A stretch of 64,000 bases of DNA. Origin: Owenia fusiformis (Eukaryota; Annelida; Polychaeta; Sabellida; Oweniidae). Below are positions 58,451 through 64,000 of the stretch, one piece after another. Location of the stretch: contig CAIIXF020000007.1 of assembly GCA_903813345.2 (NCBI GenBank), positions 20,077,564 to 20,141,563 on the forward strand, read 5' to 3'. Under the pieces are notes generated by a model, which saw only the letters and a program-made list of their open reading frames with translations, made no database searches and had not been told where the DNA came from. The translations under genes were made by a program, and so were the position numbers. Within the stretch, counting starts at the first letter, position 1. Each line of letters opens with the position of its first letter.

Positions 58451-58740
58451 TATGTATTGTGATTTGATGACCGAAAATCCAGTCTTAAAAATGATGACAT
58501 TCTCATGTTCAAGAAACGCTGCGACCTGGCTAACACAGTAAACTGGAAACGCTCCGGTACTAGTCTAGAAATATATAGTTTAGGAATTAGCGGCTTGACT
58601 TTCCTTTTCAGGAAGAGAAAGAAAAGATCTATTATAGACAGACGGATGGACTGACTGACTGACGGACTGACAGACTGACGGACAGACGGACGAACGGAGG
58701 GCTTCACTATATCCCTAACGAACTTCGTTCGTTCGGATAA
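58451..58740. repeat. Direct repeat B joined to a (GGAC)n tail
   Basis: 58451-58640 repeats 57243-57413. From 58637 follow GACAGACGGATGGACTGACT-type tetranucleotides, and the tail closes with CACTATATCCCTAACGAACTT and CGTTCGGATAATAA at 58740, the same closing sequence as the MITE-like family at 8.17 kb. Confidence 0.7.
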
Positions 58741-59715
58741 TAACATGTTCCTTCCTTCAATATTGCATGGAGCAGGAGTCCTCCTTCCAAACACAAGCTG
58801 CGAAATGAAGAAAAATTTTAAGTCGTATCAAAACCAAGCTGGTTTATCCATTCTTAGCCTTAAGTGTTCCCCAGCTTATGAAGCCCTTGTCTGCGATATG
58901 GGCTGGCGTCCAATTGAAAAGATTTTTCAAAAACGTCAAATTGACTACTTTTGGTATCTAAAGAATAAGAACTTACAAACTCTAGTATCAAAGGTTTTAT
59001 CTGCCCCTTGGAATCATATTCAATAAATAAAGAATCTAATTGGAAGTGTGTTTCTAACATAGCAAATATATTAGTGCACCATGGGCTTGATAATAAATTG
59101 AATGTTAATGCTGAAGAATGGTACTCATGCTTTCTCAATATTCCAATGAAATTACTACTAAGGAATTGTTTTCATCAATTTGCAACCGATCATCCCTATC
59201 CCTTTTTATCAATGTTAAGAGACATGTCTTTCAAGAAGCTTAAGAGTACCTAAAAAATCCATTCAACTTCCAAGGAGCAAGACACAAATTCTTAGCTAGG
59301 TCGGGTTGCTTTAAATTAGAATCAGACCTTAAAAGGATGAATAAAAGTGATGACTTATGTAAATTATGTCCCTCCAATTCTTTTGACTCTATGACCCATC
59401 GCCTGTTTCTTTGCCCCGTCCTCCATAATTAAAGAAACCTATTCATTAACAATTTAATCTCTTCATGTGACGTTGCCCTTGTAGGTGAATACTTATCAGC
59501 GAACCTTAATGATAAGCTACAATGGATTATTGGCGATTCACTTTACTTAGGCACATGGGGGCAGGACCAAATAAAAAAATTGAGAAATGTGTTTCCTATT
59601 TTTTAAAGGAAATGTATTTTTAATGATTTTAACCAGCTACTGTATGTATGTATTTTAGGCTCTTTGGATGCACTGTAAAAGCGTTCTATACTAATAAATA
59701 AAAAATTTAAAAAAT
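58741..59715 (+). mobile_element. LINE 3' end, 5'-truncated
   Basis: It begins directly after the (GGAC)n element. The frame from 58745 reads FKSYQNQAGLSILSLKCSPA and ALVCDMGWRPIEK, typical of the region after the reverse transcriptase core. Broken frames then give NFQGARHKFLARSGCFKLES and the C-terminal knuckle LCKLCPSNSFDSMTHRLFLC (about 59360-59420). The 3' end is an A-rich AATAAATAAAAAATTTAAAA near 59690-59715. Several stops are present; inactive. It belongs to a different LINE lineage from the copies at 17.3 and 20.2 kb. Confidence 0.7.
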
Positions 59716-60600
59716 GCACGTACAGGAGACTATAATTTCTAGTTAATTCTGTCCCTGAGACAACTTATTCTTAATATTCTAGATGTACATGTCCAAGGTG
59801 ACCATATTTTCTGGTTGCCTCTGTCCCCGAGACAATTTATCCTTATTTTTCTACTTATATAGTTTTAATTTTATAATTTTTTACGTCTCACGCTAATAAG
59901 AATAAAAATTTCAAAGTACATATTACTAAAAACAAAACATTTAGTCCAGCCGGCATTCGGCTTATGAGAGACTGAAACATAGTTAAATACTTGTTATTTA
60001 AAGTTGTAAAATCTAAAATTAATCAATAAAAAACTTAGCTAATGTTCGTGTGAGGTTTTCTTTGTCATGAGACTAGATAGCTGATCAAAGTTAAGTATGT
60101 GTAAACTGGCTTTCATATCTTTATATGTCGGGAGATTATGTCGTCTACTTGCATTTGTCTAGAGACTATAGAAACTGGGCAGTATAGGCCCATTTGTACA
60201 GTAGTGTATACATTAAAAAAAATTATATTAGATTATGTGAGCATATTGTCATGCATAATTGCACTCGATTCACTGACTTGAATCATTACTAGAGATATAG
60301 CACAACGGGACTCATCAAGCCCGTTTGATTTTTTGTTTGTGAAAGAATAAATTCCCTTGGTTTTGGGTGACATAGCGATATTACATGAACGGTCTTGTAT
60401 GCCAATGAACTATTACTTATGCAGAGATTTCATTTATATACATATCCGTGGACATTTATAACCAGAAAATATGGTCCGGTGTGATTAGTTGGACATTTAT
60501 AACCAGTGAAAATATGGTTCGGTGTGACTAGTTAGAGACCATAATTTGGTATTTAAAGTCCGCCCTGGACACCCAGTTCTAGCAAACGGACTAAAATATC
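59716..60600. other. No gene recognised; short duplications
   Basis: CTGTCCC(T/C)GAGACAA(C/T)TTAT occurs twice (about 59749 and 59820), and a 43-bp block GGACATTTATAACCAG with AAATATGGT.CGGTGTGA is duplicated in tandem at 60451-60535. Otherwise AT-rich sequence 3' of the GNAT gene. Confidence 0.5.
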
Positions 60601-60627
60601 TAAGGAAATATAGTATATTTAGTTATA

Positions 60628-60633
60628 TTTATT
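60628..60633 (-). terminator. Polyadenylation signal AATAAA for the GNAT gene
   Basis: Reverse-strand AATAAA about 210 nt after the GNAT stop codon at 60845. Confidence 0.45.
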
Positions 60634-60844
60634 TACATATTTAGTACGGTCTATATAAACATTGACACAGGTCCTGGTTTTCCTATGGCCAGACTCATAT
60701 GTGCATAAGAAAAAACTATCAAAACACTTTAACACACATTGTCTCTGTCTGCAGGTCTGCCAATGCCCCCAAAACGGGAAATCGATCCCGTTATGTAAGT
60801 AGTTTGTTGGCATCATTCGTTCATTGTCCAGCATATCAGGGGAT

Positions 60845-62484
60845 TCACAGCTTTGACGTCTTACCATTCGGTAATAAACTAGGAATATGTTTATTCATAA
60901 ATTCCAGGGGGAGGTCACTTAGGTCCCTGTACATAATATATGAATCTGTCCATCCTTTATTAGCAATATAACCAGTACGTGGTATCCTAGCAAGAATCTC
61001 TGAGCCTGTATCACTTTTAAGACCACCGGCAACATTCAACACTGACTTACTTGTTGCAAATGTGTCACCCATAGAACCTTCATAGCCCAACTCCTTGCAA
61101 AATAAAGCATGGAGAAGTAACAGCTTACTGAAATTCCCCTTTCCTCTGTACTGCTTGTCCACGAGCATTGGCCCCGCTCCTATGTTAGGAAATGCTGAAC
61201 GGACAAACCTACAGGGAATGACAGCCATCGATCCAACTAAATGTCCCTTCACCTTCATGCTAAATAAATGGCCCTTTCTAAGCTTGTACACAAAATGGTT
61301 GAACGTTGGATATTCATCTATCGCATAACCATCACCTTCATTTTGTGCTTTAACAAACATATCATAAATAGGTTCAATGTCTTCTTCAGTTGCATAGTCA
61401 ACCATAAGTTGAGCTCCGTTGTGAGTGATGCATTGGCGAGGTAGGTTGTCTATTTTCTTGGTGTGGTTGTTCAACGTGATCTGAGATATATCTGGATCTG
61501 GCACTATCACCTTAGAAACTCTATATTCGGCATTCATCTAGAACAAAAAATGTACTCTTCAATCTAGGGCTATTTTGAATGGTTGAGGCTAGGATAAAAT
61601 TATTTATCTCTTTCTGACACGTGGACATGAACTATCAAATCAGAGACAAAGCATTCTTGCATTTTTGTCATGAATTTCAATGAGAAAAATTCCTGAAATG
61701 GAAAATACTTCTGGTCGTGAACAGTAAAATTCACTGTTAGCATTCTATTACAGTTTCAATATGACCAGGCGGGACACAAATCACTTACTTTTTCATCAAT
61801 ATCCTTGAACAATTTTACAACAGCAAAGCTGTTCACCCAGCCTGAGTGCTTCAGCTTTGATATTTTAGGTAGTTCTCCGAGCAGCTTCCAATTGTGACGA
61901 TCTAAAATCGTGTGTAAGACCTTTTTATTGTTTACAAACGTCTCTCCTAGGAACCCTTCATAACCAAGAAGCCCTGCGTACTTCCAGAAAATCTCTGAAA
62001 TAATCTTATGATATAATCCATGTCGTTTCACAGAATCATGAAACACTGTGTTTCCTCCACAGTAAACAGGATTGACGCCTCTGCAGAAACGGCTGGGACA
62101 GGTATTGAAAAAAACAACCACCTTTTTCTCTGGCTGTTGGTATAGGACAAACGGCACAACCGAGTCGTGACTCATGTAGTTGATAAAAAATTCAAGGTTT
62201 GGGTAGTCGTCTACGCCATAGCCATCATCCCTATCAATCGTGGTCTGGAACAGATCATACGCCTCGACCAATTGGGAGTCTGTTGGGATATCAATTATGT
62301 AAACACCATTTGAAGTATGAAGCTTTTCAGGAAGATTAGGCAACAGTGGATAATACAATGTTTTCTTTCTCTCCATTGCTGTTTTGCTGTTTTGTTGGCT
62401 TGATGAATAATGTCGGCTTGTAAAGCACTGTGGGGACGCAACAAGTTGTTTTACGCTTTGCAGTCGGATAATCCCTCTAATCAT
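60845..62484 (-). CDS. GNAT acetyltransferase, two tandem GNAT domains, mitochondrial presequence
   Basis: Exon 1 (62484-61789) and exon 2 (61537-60845) join in phase 0: GAAAAA at a GTAAGT donor and a TTTTTGTTCTAG acceptor before ATG AAT. The result is 462 residues. Residues 1-35 are Arg/Ser-rich without acidic residues (MIRGIIRLQSVKQLVASPQ), a likely mitochondrial presequence. Domain 1 and domain 2 are clear paralogues: DDGYGVDDYP and GDGYAIDEYP, LLGYEGFLGETFVNNKKVL and ELGYEGSMGDTFATSKSVL, HSGWVNS and NKGWTDS. Domain 2 has the acetyl-CoA loop QYRGKG (QxxGxG). In domain 1 it is degenerate (KRHGLY). Read-through of the donor would instead stop after VSDLCPAWSY (61756), giving two separate genes. 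The substrate is unknown. An acceptor just upstream of the ATG implies a 5' UTR exon. Confidence 0.8.
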
Positions 62485-63400
62485 AACTAAACTGAAATAA
62501 AATAATATTGAAATGGAATTCTGATTGGAAATCGCAATCCTTAGATTCTTTAAAGGAACTTACACAGTGGATATCAGTTAAGCACTTTTCCTCATTTATG
62601 AAGAAGCGATTGGCATTTTGAAGTTTATACCATTCCAAAAATCCCTCCCAAACAGTTATCTATTGACCAATGGTTCCCAAAGCTCCATTAAATATTAGCA
62701 TTATTCTCTGAATAATATTTTAGGCCTACTCAGAATTCCAGGACTTGACGCCAACTCTACAATTGGAATTATATATGGGAATGCATCAGTTGAAAAGTTC
62801 CCTTTGAATTTGTAAAGAATTTGACTTGACATCCCTAAATTGACAAATAAGCTTAGTTTAGTCTTATTTCAGGACCCTGGACCCCCCTATCTTCTGTTCA
62901 TCAACGGTGTTGGAGATGTGAATAATGGGGGTCCGGTTCTTTTCGGTAGCATCCATCATAATTTCAGAAACCCTAAACTCTTATCACTTAGGCCTACCAG
63001 GATTTTAATCACTACACTGTCATTGTGACTTATTCCGGCAAAACTATCAGATTGATTTATAGTCTATTGATTTACGTACGTTACCAAATGTCATAATTAA
63101 GAGTATCTAAACTGCAATTTAGATCACCCGAGAAGGGATCGAGAATTTAAACATGAACATTTGTAACTTGACTAGCCGGTGAACTTGAAATTGTGACGAA
63201 CGAAGGTGTGGTGAGCACGAAGAGACGCAATCCCCGGGACGTAATCATGTATGATTTTGGGTTTAACCATGGGCTTTCCCTCTTGAAAGCCCGTAGTTTA
63301 ACTGACGATATTTCCCATTCCCCCCAAAAATTCGTTATTTTTACGGTCATGGGAGCGTTCATTCTAGTATAAACGTTGCGCATTTTTAGTGTAGATTTAA
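62485..63400. other. Upstream region of the GNAT gene, no gene recognised
   Basis: The GNAT 5' UTR exon and promoter should lie here but no clear motif decides the place. Short plus-strand frames have no protein-like pattern. Confidence 0.35.
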
Positions 63401-63416
63401 AGTCCATTCAGAGATA

Positions 63417-63501
63417 ATCTGCGCCAGGTTCGATTTCTGGTTCGGTTTCACGCATGCGTAAAATGATAATATACCAACCAAAAAGCGAACCTGGCGCGGA
63501 T
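63417..63501. repeat. Inverted repeat with 25-bp arms
   Basis: TCTGCGCCAGGTTCG and the bases after it (63417-63441) pair with 63477-63501 with about three mismatches. The spacer of about 35 nt contains CACGCATGCGTAA. It could be the two ends of a small MITE or a cruciform near a promoter. Confidence 0.55.
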
Positions 63502-63788
63502 TGCCCGAGGTTGTCTCTTAGCCTACTCAAACGACAGTTCTTGAATCGCTTGATTTGGGTCTGTCATCAGGCCTATCCAACATAGCAATACAAATATTAG
63601 CCTACCTTACTTATTACACGCGAATGTTTAGATCTACAAATCATTTGCAGACTCTGAAGCAGAGACATGTCTGTCTGAATGAAATTTGAGCCACCTGAAG
63701 ATTTCGATTGTCTACCTTTCTGATTTTGACAGACAGATGCACGTGTGTAACCCTTGTAGAACGAATATTACTTAATACTCACCGAAGA

Positions 63789-63953
63789 ATGAATATCAGG
63801 TCATGGTTAGGGTTTACGGCCTTTATCTACCTGGGAAGTTTGGTATCAAAGTTCAGCTTCAAGACAGGTTTCGAGATGCATGTAATATACGAACGGCATA
63901 TTTCTTCTGTGTCAATAAGACCACAAAACGTTTCTAATTCTTACACTGCATAG
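63789..63953 (+). CDS. Weak ORF, possible signal peptide start
   Basis: 54 codons from ATG 63789, beginning MNIRSWLGFTAFIYLGSLVS, a hydrophobic stretch that could be a signal peptide or anchor, then polar sequence to a TAG at 63953. No family recognised and no promoter. It may be a chance ORF or the first exon of a gene leaving the window. Confidence 0.15.
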   Translation: MNIRSWLGFTAFIYLGSLVSKFSFKTGFEMHVIYERHISSVSIRPQNVSNSYTA

Positions 63954-64000
63954 ACTTGGGTTAACATGTGTAAACGCGTTCAGCCTTATAGCCTTATGTG

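Noticed and set aside
61756-61788. Stop codon after VSDLCPAWSY as the normal end of a separate first GNAT gene
   Set aside because: A strong GTAAGT donor and an in-phase acceptor join it to the paralogous second domain; kept as an alternative only.

Overview
The window looks like nuclear DNA of a marine invertebrate, most probably a lophotrochozoan such as a mollusc. That placement is inference. It rests on AT-rich sequence, spliced genes with short exons and GT-AG introns, a bilaterian-type RBM33 gene, and a very dense load of transposon relics (DIRS-type, Ty3/gypsy, several LINEs, mariner, RAG1-like transposase, foldback elements and many MITEs). There are no bacterial-style operons and no CRISPR arrays, and I recognised no rRNA or tRNA genes.

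Layout. 0-21 kb is a transposon graveyard. It holds a DIRS-type gag relic (0.9-1.6 kb), tandem repeats built around ATGGC(C/G)GCCATTTT-like palindromes (1.8-4.1 kb), and a Ty3/gypsy pol relic that has lost its RNase H (4.6-6.7 kb). These are followed by a MITE-like element ending in a (GGAC)n tract (6.9-8.2 kb), a RAG1-like transposase relic (8.6-10.5 kb), unidentified decayed coding sequence (11.4-13.9 kb), and a terminal-inverted-repeat element with a long hairpin inside (14.1-15.3 kb). The block ends with a large DIRS-type element (about 15.3-21 kb) interrupted by a 5'-truncated LINE with a 10-bp target-site duplication and carrying a second LINE fragment. 21-33 kb is AT-rich and I see no convincing gene in it, only promoter-like spots, minisatellites and a series of about 60-bp hairpins.

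33.2-52.7 kb is the main host gene, read on the minus strand: an RBM33 orthologue. It has 18 coding exons whose splice phases all agree, giving about 1,180 residues, close to the human protein as I recall it. A likely non-coding first exon and promoter lie near 56.5 kb. Its introns host a mariner relic, two (GGAC)n MITE copies, a 3-kb foldback element ending 39 bp from an exon, a MITE inserted inside another MITE at a TA site, a foldback element whose arms are 15-bp minisatellites, and a large inverted repeat with a promoter-like centre.

56.8-58.1 kb is a 1.29-kb element with terminal inverted repeats, CAC/CAT-type ends and a 5-bp TAGCC target duplication. It contains a possible two-exon minus-strand gene for a 45-residue protein. 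58.7-59.7 kb is a LINE 3' end. 60.8-62.5 kb, minus strand, is a GNAT acetyltransferase gene that most likely encodes two tandem GNAT domains behind a mitochondrial presequence. 62.5-64 kb shows only a hairpin and one weak ORF.

The most interesting signals are the RAG1-like relic and the CAC-ended, 5-bp-TSD element; both features belong to the Transib/RAG group of transposons. The fused GNAT gene and the foldback elements inside RBM33 come next. All family assignments are from reading translated sequence by eye; no database search was run.
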